A stretch of DNA of 24,393 nucleotides from a virus. The stretch's first letter is position 1. Every line of letters starts with the position of its first letter. A program made the position numbers and the translations under genes. This document shows, in pieces, positions 1-6,684 of the stretch. The notes beneath the pieces are model-generated. The model had not been told where the DNA came from and did no database searches. It worked only from the letters and a program-made list of their open reading frames with translations. The stretch lies in IMG/VR virus record IMGVR_UViG_3300043410_001344, positions 1 through 24,393 of that record. The stretch is one strand, 5' to 3'.

Positions 1-437
1 TACTTCACCCACTCGTCCCAGACCCTACGGAACATAGGACTGTGAGGAAGGGGTAAGGGGTTATTGTTATCCTCTGTCTTATCCTCTGTACTATCTGTAT
101 GAAGTCTATTTCGTGGGGGGCGTGAAACGGATTTCGTGGGGGGTATGAAATTGGCTGCATCCCCCTTGAGGGCTACGAGTGCCTGTTTCTCCACCGTCCG
201 CAGGATGCGTTTGCCGTCCACTTCCAGGCGTACCACAAGCCCGTTATCGATAAGGGTCTTGAGGAGGTTCTGGACTTGCCGTGGAGTCAGCGCCAAGTTC
301 GTGGCGATCCACCCGTTGGAAGCGTAGCATCCCTCGTCGCCATCCAAGGCATCGATTAGTCCGTAAAGGACACGGGCAGACAAAGGAATGTCCACCCGTT
401 CCAATACGGCCTTGGGAATCCAAGTGCCGTGCGTCAT
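1..437 (-). CDS. Winged-helix replication initiator-like protein (partial)
   Basis: This reading frame begins with ATG at 437 and runs leftward off the window edge, giving about 145 residues without the C-terminus. Residues 1-75 form a winged-helix-like domain: a segment typical of phage O-like/DnaD-like initiators (SARVLYGLIDALDGDEGCYA, then TPRQVQNLLKTLIDNGLV), followed by a basic wing (KRILR). The next stretch is a Pro/Thr/Asp-rich linker coded by two DNA repeats. In lambda-type phages such a protein binds origin repeats in its own gene and recruits the helicase; that role is inferred here. The downstream neighbours of a nuclease and a RusA resolvase fit a replication/recombination operon. 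No SD is seen. It could also be a plain HTH regulator, because the C-terminal domain is missing. Confidence 0.72.
   Translation of the reverse strand, partial: MTHGTWIPKAVLERVDIPLSARVLYGLIDALDGDEGCYASNGWIATNLALTPRQVQNLLKTLIDNGLVVRLEVDGKRILRTVEKQALVALKGDAANFIPPTKSVSRPPRNRLHTDSTEDKTEDNNNPLPLPHSPMFRRVWDEWVK
62..150. repeat. Iteron-like repeats inside the initiator gene
   Basis: Two 19-bp copies of TTTCGTGGGGGGYRTGAAA lie at 109-127 and 132-150 with a 23-bp period. Each is an interrupted palindrome (TTTC...GAAA). Beside them, at about 68-98, the sequence TATCCTCTGT occurs twice in a row with a degenerate third copy. Lambda keeps its origin iterons in the linker of gene O, and these repeats fall in the equivalent linker of the initiator-like gene. 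Origin function is inference. More copies may lie outside the window. Confidence 0.5.
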
Positions 438-442
438 ATGCT

Positions 443-1246
443 TTAGACCGTGTCGCCTAGGGTAAGGGTCAACGGCTTGCCGAAGTTGAAGCCTGGATAC
501 ACATCGGACTCATAGCAGTCGTTGTAGATGCGGTAGTACTCGTCCAGACGCATCTCAGCGTGGGCGAGCCAGCCTTCGTCCAAGGTGACCTTGCAACTGT
601 CATGAGCAGCCGTTTCCGTTTCACCGAAGTACAACGCCATCTCTTCCGGGGAACGGTTGAGGGCGATCTGGAGACAGCGACGATAGTGAGCGAGTTGAAT
701 GTCGTAACCCCGGTCACGGATATCCCAAAACAGGGACTTCTTGGTCAGAGCCTTGCCGTAGGTCTTCACGTCGCCCAGCCACATCCTGTCGCCATCGGTA
801 ACCAGGATGTCGATACGAGCCTTCATAGGGAAGCCGTACTTGGGATGCTTGACGAAGATGGTAACTTCCGTGTCCACCTTGCCACGCTTAAGCAGCTCGT
901 CGTAGTACGGATAGTTAGCCAGCGACTGTGCGGTTGCCTTGCCCTGCTCCATCTGTGCCGGAGAGAGGAGGACACCATCGGGATGTTCTTCACGCCACTT
1001 GGCGCGAGCCGTCTTGCTACCTTCACCCGTGGTCGGGAGACAGGCGAAGTTGTCCAACGTGCCACGGTCAATCAGCAGGGCGTGGACGTAGTTGCCGAGG
1101 TCGGTGGCAGCCGAAGACTCAAACGTGTCGGTCTTGGCGTACAGGGGCGAGACGGCGAACTTCTTGAGGAAGGACGCATTCACGCCGGGGTTCTTCTTGT
1201 AATCTGCGAAGGACAGATCGTGGATGATTTGGGATGTGTTGCTCAT
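443..1246 (-). CDS. RecE/Exo VIII-like PD-(D/E)XK nuclease
   Basis: This 267-residue protein matches phage PD-(D/E)XK exonucleases of the RecE C-terminal/lambda-exonuclease type. Near the N-terminus is a GNYVHALL segment (residues 51-58), equivalent to the family's G-x-x-x-H-A motif. The catalytic core follows: Glu127 in TEVTIF, Asp146 in ARID, Asp159-x-Lys161 in GDVKT, and a QLAHYRR motif at 184-190. Such enzymes resect double-stranded ends for annealing recombination or concatemer formation. It sits between the initiator-like gene and RusA on the same strand. The ATG at 1246 was chosen; an in-frame TTG at 1258 adds four residues. Neither has an SD. No single-strand annealing partner is visible in the window. 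Confidence 0.85.
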   Translation of the reverse strand: MSNTSQIIHDLSFADYKKNPGVNASFLKKFAVSPLYAKTDTFESSAATDLGNYVHALLIDRGTLDNFACLPTTGEGSKTARAKWREEHPDGVLLSPAQMEQGKATAQSLANYPYYDELLKRGKVDTEVTIFVKHPKYGFPMKARIDILVTDGDRMWLGDVKTYGKALTKKSLFWDIRDRGYDIQLAHYRRCLQIALNRSPEEMALYFGETETAAHDSCKVTLDEGWLAHAEMRLDEYYRIYNDCYESDVYPGFNFGKPLTLTLGDTV

Positions 1247-1263
1247 AGGTGAGGACAAGTGGG

Positions 1264-1701
1264 CTATTCGGTGTAAGGAGTAATGTCAACAATAACCATC
1301 GGCTGTTCTCCGTGACCCTTACGCAGAACCAGTTCGACGATAAGCCCGTCGTCCTTCAGCCAGCCAGAGTCAACAAGGCAGTCCAGCACGGACTTGGCTA
1401 GGTTGTCCAGGTCTGGGCGGGTGGACTTTGATACCACATCAGCCCCGGTCTTGTCGGCAGTCTTCTTACTCTCCTTGGTATGGGGATAGATGAACACTAT
1501 ACCTACCTGGCAAGGCTCGTCAAGGGGGGTGACCTTGGCTTCCTGCGCCAACTGCTTCATCATACTGGTAGCCTCAACGCTCCATTTCTTTGCGGATGAC
1601 TTAGCCATCTTGCCGATAAACTGCCGACCATCCTTGGTCTTGAGGATACGCAGAGCTGCTTGATGGGTGGGCGGTGGCTCGATCTTGATGTGGAACAACA
1701 T
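1264..1701 (-). CDS. rusA: RusA-family Holliday junction resolvase
   Basis: The 145-residue protein has the RusA signature RPDLDNLAKSVLDCL (residues 96-110), followed by WLKDDGLIVEL and Lys128. The acidic residues Asp97, Asp99, Asp117 and Asp118 correspond to the metal-binding catalytic set of the family. RusA cuts Holliday junctions symmetrically and is common in phage replication/recombination operons. The length is normal (RusA about 120 residues), with a moderately longer middle. Unlike most genes here it has an AAGGAGGG sequence upstream of the ATG, about 13 bases away, which is longer than usual. It is the first gene of the leftward operon and diverges from the gene at 1754. Confidence 0.92.
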   Translation of the reverse strand: MLFHIKIEPPPTHQAALRILKTKDGRQFIGKMAKSSAKKWSVEATSMMKQLAQEAKVTPLDEPCQVGIVFIYPHTKESKKTADKTGADVVSKSTRPDLDNLAKSVLDCLVDSGWLKDDGLIVELVLRKGHGEQPMVIVDITPYTE

Positions 1702-1753
1702 ACTATTGGGTTACCCTCCTTGATTAACCGGGTCAACTGTGTATATTTACTTA
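1702..1753. promoter_or_regulatory. Divergent promoter region
   Basis: This is the only head-to-head gene junction in the window. On the plus strand, TTGATT (1720-1725) and TATATT (1742-1747) are 16 bases apart, which would put the start of transcription about at the ATG at 1754 and imply a leaderless or nearly leaderless mRNA. On the minus strand a TTGACC hexamer is present but has no good -10 partner. This is a visual call only. Confidence 0.4.
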
Positions 1754-2230
1754 ATGGATACAGACCCAAAGTTTGAACGATTGGATGGCACGAACCCGGA
1801 GGCCGGCAAGAAGTTGCCCAAGCACACAGTGAAGCGTATCGAGCAGCTCCTCAAGCAAGGCACTGCACCATCCGACACAGCCAAGATGACGGCTGTCGAA
1901 CCGAAGGTAGTCACAGAGATTCGTAATAACTTACAGGATACAGGACAACTCGATGTCCTGGCGTTCAAGCGCAAGACCGCACACCGCCTGGCATCGTTCG
2001 TCGGCAAGGCTACCGAACGGTTGGAGCAGGAAGTGGATGGCATCCCCCTTGGTCAACTGATGCTCTCCACCGCCATCGCCATCGACAAGTTGGAGAAGTT
2101 GGTCGATCCCACGCCAAGTGTGAACATCAAGGCAGAGTTGCGTATCTCTGCGGACGACATCAATAAACTGCTGGATACCAAGGGTTTGATTATCGATGCC
2201 GAGCCTATTGACCCGCCCAAGCCGGAATAA
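1754..2230 (+). CDS. HTH-domain phage protein, possible TerS or regulator
   Basis: This 158-residue protein has a predicted helix-turn-helix near the N-terminus (about residues 22-52, VKRIEQLLKQGTAPSDTAKM then a second helix VEPKVVTEIRNNL). It looks like the homeodomain-type HTH found in small terminase subunits and phage regulators. The middle is helical and basic (FKRKTAHRLASFVGKATERL), followed by a conserved-looking segment IPLGQLMLSTAIAIDKLEKL. The C-terminus is acidic/Pro-rich. It is the first rightward gene and sits beside the divergent promoter, which favours a regulator. A TerS role is possible, but it lies about 12 kb from TerL. The ATG at 1754 is preferred over the upstream GTG at 1739, which would overlap the promoter. 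Confidence 0.7.
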   Translation: MDTDPKFERLDGTNPEAGKKLPKHTVKRIEQLLKQGTAPSDTAKMTAVEPKVVTEIRNNLQDTGQLDVLAFKRKTAHRLASFVGKATERLEQEVDGIPLGQLMLSTAIAIDKLEKLVDPTPSVNIKAELRISADDINKLLDTKGLIIDAEPIDPPKPE

Positions 2231-2243
2231 AAATACAAAAGAG

Positions 2244-2260
2244 TTATTTTTGCGTTGACT
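2244..2260 (+). promoter_or_regulatory. Promoter-like element shared with 5433-5448
   Basis: TTATTTTTGCGTTGAC (2244-2259) matches TTACTTTTGTGTTGAC (5433-5448) at 14 of 16 positions. Both sit 39-47 bases before a start codon, follow an AT-rich stretch and end in a TTGAC -35-like hexamer. No convincing -10 box lies 16-18 bases downstream in either, so this may be a phage-specific or regulated element. Confidence 0.4.
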
Positions 2261-2297
2261 GAAGGAAGGGGCTTTGCCATCACTGGCAGTCCTTCCT

Positions 2298-2627
2298 ATG
2301 AGCATCAAAGAAAAAACCCACTACGCCTGTGTGCTAAACATCCGGGCTGTAGATGTCCCTAACTGCCACAGCCAGGTCGTCAGCATTCAGCGCACCCCAG
2401 CTGCGTTCATCGAACGCATCAACAAGAAGGGGCTGTTTCCGAAGATCGTGGCTCACGAATGGTATGTGCGTCCTGTGAGCATCTACACCTATCCCGACGG
2501 CGACTCTGACATCCAGACCGATTTGAGCAGCGAATATAATATTCCCTACGCATACACCGACGAGGACGGCAAAATCGTCTTCAACGAAACCCACCCTCTC
2601 TTCAACCAATTCCCCCCTACCAAATAA
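2298..2627 (+). CDS. Hypothetical protein
   Basis: This 109-residue protein is not a family I recognise. It is a mixed alpha/beta sequence with two Cys near the N-terminus (YACVLNIRAVDVPNCHS), no membrane segment and an acidic middle. The ATG at 2298 was chosen; a TTG at 2274 would add eight residues but has no better context. It follows the promoter-like element at 2244-2260 and is separated from the next gene by only one base, so the two are probably co-transcribed. Confidence 0.7.
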   Translation: MSIKEKTHYACVLNIRAVDVPNCHSQVVSIQRTPAAFIERINKKGLFPKIVAHEWYVRPVSIYTYPDGDSDIQTDLSSEYNIPYAYTDEDGKIVFNETHPLFNQFPPTK

Positions 2628-2628
2628 T

Positions 2629-3003
2629 ATGCCTCCCGAAACCAATACCAAGCAGAAGCCCCAGACCATCGCAGAGGTGGTCGAGTTCTTCGATCTCAAC
2701 AAGCGTCCGGCTCAACGCCTCCACGACGCAGTCACCGACGAGGTGGTCAAGGCTCTGACCTGGACGACCCTCCGTTCGCTGGCGTTCGCCTGTCGTGACC
2801 CGAAGACCAGTGCCAAGGGTATCACCCTATCCCAGAAGGTTATGATGTACCGCAAGTACGACAAACTCTGGGAGTCCATCGCTGAAGCCGTCAAGGTCTA
2901 TGGCGCGAACATCAACGACGTGAAGTGCGAGCCGGAGATTGGCGAGGACGTAGCTGCGTTCCGCACCCGCTACCTTCAGTCCGTCCTTGGTCTGACCAAG
3001 TGA
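2629..3003 (+). CDS. Hypothetical protein
   Basis: This 124-residue helical protein has no recognised family. The N-terminus is polar (PPETNTKQKPQT), followed by an amphipathic segment IAEVVEFFDLNKRPAQRLHD and several further helices. There is no signal peptide or membrane segment. It starts one base after the previous stop and its stop overlaps the GTG start of the next gene, so the genes at 2298-3233 form one coupled unit that reads into the methyltransferase. Confidence 0.72.
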   Translation: MPPETNTKQKPQTIAEVVEFFDLNKRPAQRLHDAVTDEVVKALTWTTLRSLAFACRDPKTSAKGITLSQKVMMYRKYDKLWESIAEAVKVYGANINDVKCEPEIGEDVAAFRTRYLQSVLGLTK

Positions 3004-3233
3004 GCAACGAAGACTATATCCTTTCCTTAGAAGCCACCAACGAAGAACTCGAAATGGAAATCCAAATCCAATGCGAGGAACGCCTCATCCTTGAGAAGCG
3101 TATCGAGACCATGAAGAAACTCTTGAGCGAGTTTGAACAAGCCTGTTCCGGCAGGGCTTCTGACAAGATGCAAGCCACGATCAAGAAGTGGCGCTCCTTC
3201 CAGAAGAAGATGGAAAAGGAGAACATCGTCTAA
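3000..3233 (+). CDS. Small coiled-coil protein
   Basis: This 77-residue protein starts at a GTG that overlaps the upstream stop (GTGA). Residues 5-45 form a long charged helix with heptad-like spacing of Leu/Ile (SLEATNEELEMEIQIQCEER and on through LEKRIETMKKLL), so a coiled coil is likely. The C-terminal third is basic and rich in Lys. The reading frame is open further upstream, but those residues would overlap the neighbouring gene without a good start. Its stop overlaps the ATG of the methyltransferase gene (TAATG), giving tight translational coupling. The function is unknown. Confidence 0.72.
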   Translation: MSNEDYILSLEATNEELEMEIQIQCEERLILEKRIETMKKLLSEFEQACSGRASDKMQATIKKWRSFQKKMEKENIV

Positions 3234-4840
3234 TGCGATACCTTTCAGTATGCTCTGGGATTGAAGCTGCATCTGTGGCCTGGGAGTCCCTTGGTTGGAC
3301 TCCGGTTGGGTTCGCAGAAATCGAGCCGTTCCCGTGCGAGGTGCTGAAAACCCGCTTCCCCAACGTACCTAATTATGGAAACCTCGAAAACTACAAAGAC
3401 TGGCCAATCGAACCAGGAACAGTTGATGTTCTGGTCGGAGGCCCACCCTGCCAAGCATTCTCAGTTGCCGGTATGCGAGAAGGAATGGATGACCCACGTG
3501 GTAACCTATCCCTCATCTATTTCGGACTTGTTAAACGACTTAAGCCGAAGTGGCTGGTGTACGAGAATGTCCCAGGACTTCTGTCATCGAAGTCTGGATC
3601 AGACTTTTCGTCCCTCCTCACAGCGTTGGCTGACTGCGGCTATGGGTTCTGCTACCGAGTGCTGGACTCACAGTTCTACGGCCTTCCCCAGCGACGGCGC
3701 AGAGTTTTCCTCGTTGGCTGCAGTTCTGGAGACTGGCGACATTCCGCAGCGGTATTACTTGACGGCCCGGGCAGCTTCGGGGGTTCTACGACGAAGCCTC
3801 ATGCGTGGAAAGGAACTCCCCCCCCTTCTGCTACAGGCGTTGATGGCGCAAGCCGGATTAACTGCCGACCAGATGGAATCTCTGGTACGGTCACCCGAAA
3901 GTGGCACAAAGGAACCGGAGGCCCAGCAGGAGATGAGCATTATAACCTCGTCGCCACAGGACCTGGAGATGGAGCAGGACTCGACGGAGGAGATGCCGGA
4001 GGAGTAGACCCACGGCCTGTAGTCCTAGATCGTGCTGCCTACTCGCAAGGAATTAACGCAAAGTTCGACCCGCTTATCCAACATTCGGACTCTGTTCCTG
4101 CTCTGGTTGCCCGTGGCCCTCATGCTGTACAGCCTCCCATCGCCTTCAAGGTGCGATGCGGTGGCGAGTACTCTGGTGCTAAAGGTGGCGAGGTTAGGCC
4201 CACCGAGCGTGGCGGTACGGGTATGTTGCACTATGAAGACAAGACCTTCACTGTAGCTGCCACGCAAGACCAGTTCGTTGCCACGCCTCAACAGGTGGTC
4301 TATGAGAACCATCCGAACGACAGCCGTGTCACCGGCCCGCATGATGTCGCCCCCACTGTGGCAGCACGGTTCGGCACGGGCGGTGGTAATGTTCCGTTCG
4401 TCCAGAACATCCAAGGCGTTGACCTGTACAACCAAGCGTTGACTGGGGATATCCACTGCCCCTTACGCACGGCCGGTGGTCACGGTGCGCCAGCGGTGAT
4501 GCAGGAGTGCATCTCCTTCCAGCCTGGCAACCTTCGCAGGGATGCCGGTGCAGAACCTAATGCCGAGACTACCACGACGCTGAAGGCTTCTATGGGTGAC
4601 CAGATTCCGCACATCGCCACGCCTATGGCGGTACGCCGGTTGCTGCCTTCCGAATGCGAAGCCCTGCAAGGGTTTCCGAAGGGATGGACTGACATCCCTT
4701 GGAACGGTAAGCCAGCCCCAGACGGTCACAGGTACAAGGCCATCGGCAATAGCATGGCTACGAACTGTATGCACTGGATCGGTAGACGCATCCAAATGGT
4801 GGACGACTTGGTTACCGAGTTGAACAAGAAGCAGGGGTAG
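3233..4840 (+). CDS. C5-cytosine DNA methyltransferase
   Basis: This 535-residue Dcm-type enzyme transfers a methyl group from SAM to C5 of cytosine in a specific DNA site. The ordered motifs are visible: SAM-binding motif I (CSGIEAASVAWESLGW), the catalytic motif IV GGPPCQAF with Cys73, motif VI ENVP (111-114), motif VIII QRRRR, motif IX RRLLPSECEALQGFP and motif X GNSMA. Between VIII and IX is an expanded target-recognition region of about 300 residues with degenerate repeats. No restriction partner is present, so host-restriction evasion is the likely role (inference). The ATG overlaps the upstream stop. A long +1-frame ORF overlaps the catalytic half. The target site cannot be read from sequence. 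Confidence 0.95.
   Translation: MRYLSVCSGIEAASVAWESLGWTPVGFAEIEPFPCEVLKTRFPNVPNYGNLENYKDWPIEPGTVDVLVGGPPCQAFSVAGMREGMDDPRGNLSLIYFGLVKRLKPKWLVYENVPGLLSSKSGSDFSSLLTALADCGYGFCYRVLDSQFYGLPQRRRRVFLVGCSSGDWRHSAAVLLDGPGSFGGSTTKPHAWKGTPPPSATGVDGASRINCRPDGISGTVTRKWHKGTGGPAGDEHYNLVATGPGDGAGLDGGDAGGVDPRPVVLDRAAYSQGINAKFDPLIQHSDSVPALVARGPHAVQPPIAFKVRCGGEYSGAKGGEVRPTERGGTGMLHYEDKTFTVAATQDQFVATPQQVVYENHPNDSRVTGPHDVAPTVAARFGTGGGNVPFVQNIQGVDLYNQALTGDIHCPLRTAGGHGAPAVMQECISFQPGNLRRDAGAEPNAETTTTLKASMGDQIPHIATPMAVRRLLPSECEALQGFPKGWTDIPWNGKPAPDGHRYKAIGNSMATNCMHWIGRRIQMVDDLVTELNKKQG
3375..4007 (+). CDS. Overlapping ORF inside the methyltransferase gene
   Basis: This 210-codon frame lies entirely inside the methyltransferase gene in another frame of the same strand. 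Normally it would be dismissed, but its sequence looks like a phage protein family I recall as annotated in its own right: a segment near MFWSEAHPAKHS (start 3426), then SSLAAVLETGDIPQRYYLTA, then a helix with GVLRRSLMRGKELPP. In the family as I recall it, the pattern is LETG-x-x-P-x-x-Y/F-x-LS ... GILRRA-x-x-RGK-x-LP. The overlap with methyltransferase motifs IV-VIII may also be general, so the family could be a frame-shadow artefact or a true dual-coding gene. An ATG at 3426 is an alternative start. Confidence 0.4.
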   Translation: METSKTTKTGQSNQEQLMFWSEAHPAKHSQLPVCEKEWMTHVVTYPSSISDLLNDLSRSGWCTRMSQDFCHRSLDQTFRPSSQRWLTAAMGSATECWTHSSTAFPSDGAEFSSLAAVLETGDIPQRYYLTARAASGVLRRSLMRGKELPPLLLQALMAQAGLTADQMESLVRSPESGTKEPEAQQEMSIITSSPQDLEMEQDSTEEMPEE

Positions 4841-4853
4841 GTATGTATGGGGT

Positions 4854-5162
4854 ATGTCGTATATCCGCATCGAACCACGGAAGCATTTTGATAAAGCCAT
4901 CGTCAAGGTACGCAGAGATGGGTACATCACATATGACTACTGGGGTCTGGTGCGGGTATGCGAACGCCTGTACGACTTCCAACAAGACGACGCAATCGAA
5001 TGGGTAGAGTACAATATCCTTGGTCTAAACGACGGGCAGGAAAGCCAGTTCAAGGTATGGTACGAAGATCCAGAGAAGACCGTAAAGGTACACAGGGTAC
5101 GCAAGGTACGGCCCAAGGTAGGCAAAGGGGTAGGCAAGGTACGCAAGGTACGCCGGAGGTAG
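4854..5162 (+). CDS. Hypothetical protein with Lys/Arg/Val repeat tail
   Basis: This 102-residue protein has a normal-looking globular part (residues 1-72, with YWGLVRVCERLYDFQQDDAI). A very basic tail follows, coded by a low-complexity GGTACGCAAGGTA-type repeat, which gives VRKVRPKVGKGVGKVRKVRR. The tail may bind nucleic acid or may be an expansion of DNA repeats into the end of the gene. It starts 13 bases after the methyltransferase stop, so it probably belongs to the same operon. No family is recognised. Confidence 0.6.
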   Translation: MSYIRIEPRKHFDKAIVKVRRDGYITYDYWGLVRVCERLYDFQQDDAIEWVEYNILGLNDGQESQFKVWYEDPEKTVKVHRVRKVRPKVGKGVGKVRKVRRR

Positions 5163-5215
5163 GTAGGCGGGTAGGTAGGCTTAAGGTATGCACAGGTAGG
5201 TACGCATACATACGC
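5085..5215 (+). repeat. Low-complexity GGTA(C/G)G repeat tract
   Basis: About 130 bp is built from variants of GGTACGCAAGGTA and GGTAGGTAGGC. It spans the end of the gene at 4854-5162 and the following non-coding sequence. A related tract, four GTAG units followed by CACATACGCA repeats, occurs after the terminator at 8088-8112. Slipped-strand expansion is a likely origin. Confidence 0.7.
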
Positions 5216-5224
5216 CCGCATGAC

Positions 5225-5431
5225 GTGTGTGCGCCCGCACTGCATGGAGCTGCCAGACGCAAGCCTGGGCCTCCTGGCTCTAGACTCCTGGCTTACGATT
5301 ACGATCTCCTGGTAGACGCACTGCACAGGCACACCGGCAGACCGCGCCATGTAGTTATAGACTGGATACAGGAGAAGATCGTACCCCTAGCTGCCAGGCA
5401 AAAACCGGCCCTTAAAATAATCTATAAATAG
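5225..5431 (+). CDS. Doubtful small ORF, ribbon-helix-helix-like end
   Basis: The frame is open to a stop at 5429-5431, and its last 45 residues read like real protein (YDLLVDALHRHTGRPRHVVI, then DWIQEKIVPLA). This resembles the two helices of ribbon-helix-helix repressors. The upstream half is low-complexity. GTG at 5225 is the best start (68 residues), but it lacks both an SD and the CA-rich leader of neighbouring genes. It may be a decayed gene or chance. If it is false, 5163-5494 holds only the repeat tract and the promoter/operator before the next operon. Confidence 0.28.
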   Translation: MCAPALHGAARRKPGPPGSRLLAYDYDLLVDALHRHTGRPRHVVIDWIQEKIVPLAARQKPALKIIYK

Positions 5432-5459
5432 TTTACTTTTGTGTTGACGCAGTAAACTA
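5429..5459. promoter_or_regulatory. Operator-like inverted repeat around a TTGAC box
   Basis: TAGTTTAC (5429-5436) and GTAAACTA (5452-5459) are perfect 8-bp inverted repeats separated by 15 bases. The spacer contains the TTGACG hexamer of the promoter-like element also seen at 2244-2260. This is a good layout for a dimeric regulator that blocks or activates the promoter of the small-gene module beginning at 5495. Confidence 0.55.
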
Positions 5460-5467
5460 CCAGGGTT

Positions 5468-5495
5468 TGTGTGTGTGTCCTTACCCATACACACA
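5468..5495 (+). promoter_or_regulatory. GT/CA hairpin over the start codon
   Basis: A (TG)n tract (5468-5478) is followed ten bases later by ACACACA (5489-5495), which includes the A of the ATG start. The two can form a stem of about 7 bp with the start codon at its edge. It could restrain translation of the gene at 5495, and the GU tract could also pair with the CA leaders of the other genes in the module. Confidence 0.4.
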
Positions 5496-6253
5496 TGATT
5501 ACTACATTCGCAGAAATGACGCAGTTGGAACTGACTCCGGCACAGGCACTCGCCCTGGAGTCCATGAAGCAGATCCAGAAGCAACTGGAGACTGCCAAAA
5601 AAGAACAGGCCCAGATTCACGCTGATAAGGCACTTCGGGTTTCGACGCGCCTAAAGAAATCTGAAAGTGAACGGATTGCCTACCTTAATGGGCAGATTGA
5701 AGTCTACAGGGCCAATCTCGAAACCATTTCCGAGTGCTATAACAATCTCATTAAGGACAGTCTGCGTAACCATGTCCTGGATAATTATACTATTCCGGCC
5801 CTTAAGTCTGCCGGTCTTATTCACCACTTGGATTTGGACAATCGAGACAAGAGTCAGTCACTTCACGCAGACAAGTACTACGCACTGTCGATTGCGTCTG
5901 CACACTGCCGGGTGCGCTTCAGTCTGGGTACTTACGGCGAGCTGCGTGATATCGAGTTCGACACAAAGGAAGACATTTCTGGAAACCGTCTATGGGTTTC
6001 CATTTCCCGAACCTGGGGTAACAAGTGTTTCAATAATCTCTTCCTGCATAAATATAACTTGAGTCTTTCCTCTTCTACTTTGCAGTCCGGCGAGGAAGGC
6101 CAGAAGGTAGTTAACCTACTTTCCAAAGTGATGCAGATTTGCGAATGTATCGACAGTGCAATCCCTACGCAGGACGGGTTAAATTATATTGCCCGTAAGT
6201 ACGATCACGAGGAAATCGAGAAAATGAAATCCAGTTACAAGACTCGCGCCTAA
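5495..6253 (+). CDS. Hypothetical protein with N-terminal coiled coil
   Basis: This 252-residue soluble protein is of unknown family. Residues 15-85 form a long charged helix rich in Gln, Lys and Glu (LALESMKQIQKQLETAKKEQ and onward), probably a coiled coil. The C-terminal 150 residues are mixed alpha/beta. It is the first gene of the CA-leader module, lies below an operator-like promoter, and its start may be masked by a GT/CA hairpin. A GTG at 5471 would extend it through the hairpin sequence itself and is not preferred. Confidence 0.75.
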   Translation: MITTFAEMTQLELTPAQALALESMKQIQKQLETAKKEQAQIHADKALRVSTRLKKSESERIAYLNGQIEVYRANLETISECYNNLIKDSLRNHVLDNYTIPALKSAGLIHHLDLDNRDKSQSLHADKYYALSIASAHCRVRFSLGTYGELRDIEFDTKEDISGNRLWVSISRTWGNKCFNNLFLHKYNLSLSSSTLQSGEEGQKVVNLLSKVMQICECIDSAIPTQDGLNYIARKYDHEEIEKMKSSYKTRA

Positions 6254-6272
6254 AACTTTTCCATACACGCAC

Positions 6273-6680
6273 ATGAGCAAACTAGACAAACTTATGACCA
6301 GGGCTTTGGGATTCGCTTACGACCTGGGCATGAATGTAGGTGAGAACCATGCCAACTGGGTTGAACAGGATTTGTTTGGAGGAAGGTACACCGGTGACCA
6401 GCGTAAAGCTGCCAGGGCCGTACTTAAGACTCTAGACGAGGGTTATGACAACGGGTTGTATGACGGTCTGCCGGACTTGTCTGGAGAATGGGCAGACGGC
6501 CCTACCCCACAGTCCGTATTGTCTGAAGTACTTCACGCGCTTGATGTGAAGCCTGGCACTAAACAGGCAGACCATGTGGAAGAGTTTCTGGACGATCTCT
6601 GTAATGAATGGTCACTAGGGGTTCAGTCTGGATTTGAATGTGAGCTGCACCGGCTTGCAACTGAAGCTGCTAAAGAATAA
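6273..6680 (+). CDS. Conserved phage hypothetical protein
   Basis: This is a 135-residue acidic, helical protein. The segment LGMNVGENHANWVEQDLFGG and the later LPDLSGEWADGPTPQSVL recall a protein found in many phages (pattern G-x-x-x-A-x-W ... LSGEWAD-x-PTP) whose function is unknown to me. That link is from memory. It has a CA-type leader (CCATACACGCAC) and follows the previous gene by 19 bases. Confidence 0.78.
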   Translation: MSKLDKLMTRALGFAYDLGMNVGENHANWVEQDLFGGRYTGDQRKAARAVLKTLDEGYDNGLYDGLPDLSGEWADGPTPQSVLSEVLHALDVKPGTKQADHVEEFLDDLCNEWSLGVQSGFECELHRLATEAAKE

Positions 6681-6684
6681 TCCC

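Noticed and set aside
560-1252. 230-codon plus-strand frame opposite the nuclease gene
   Set aside because: It is the antisense shadow of a well-supported PD-(D/E)XK nuclease and has no recognisable motif.
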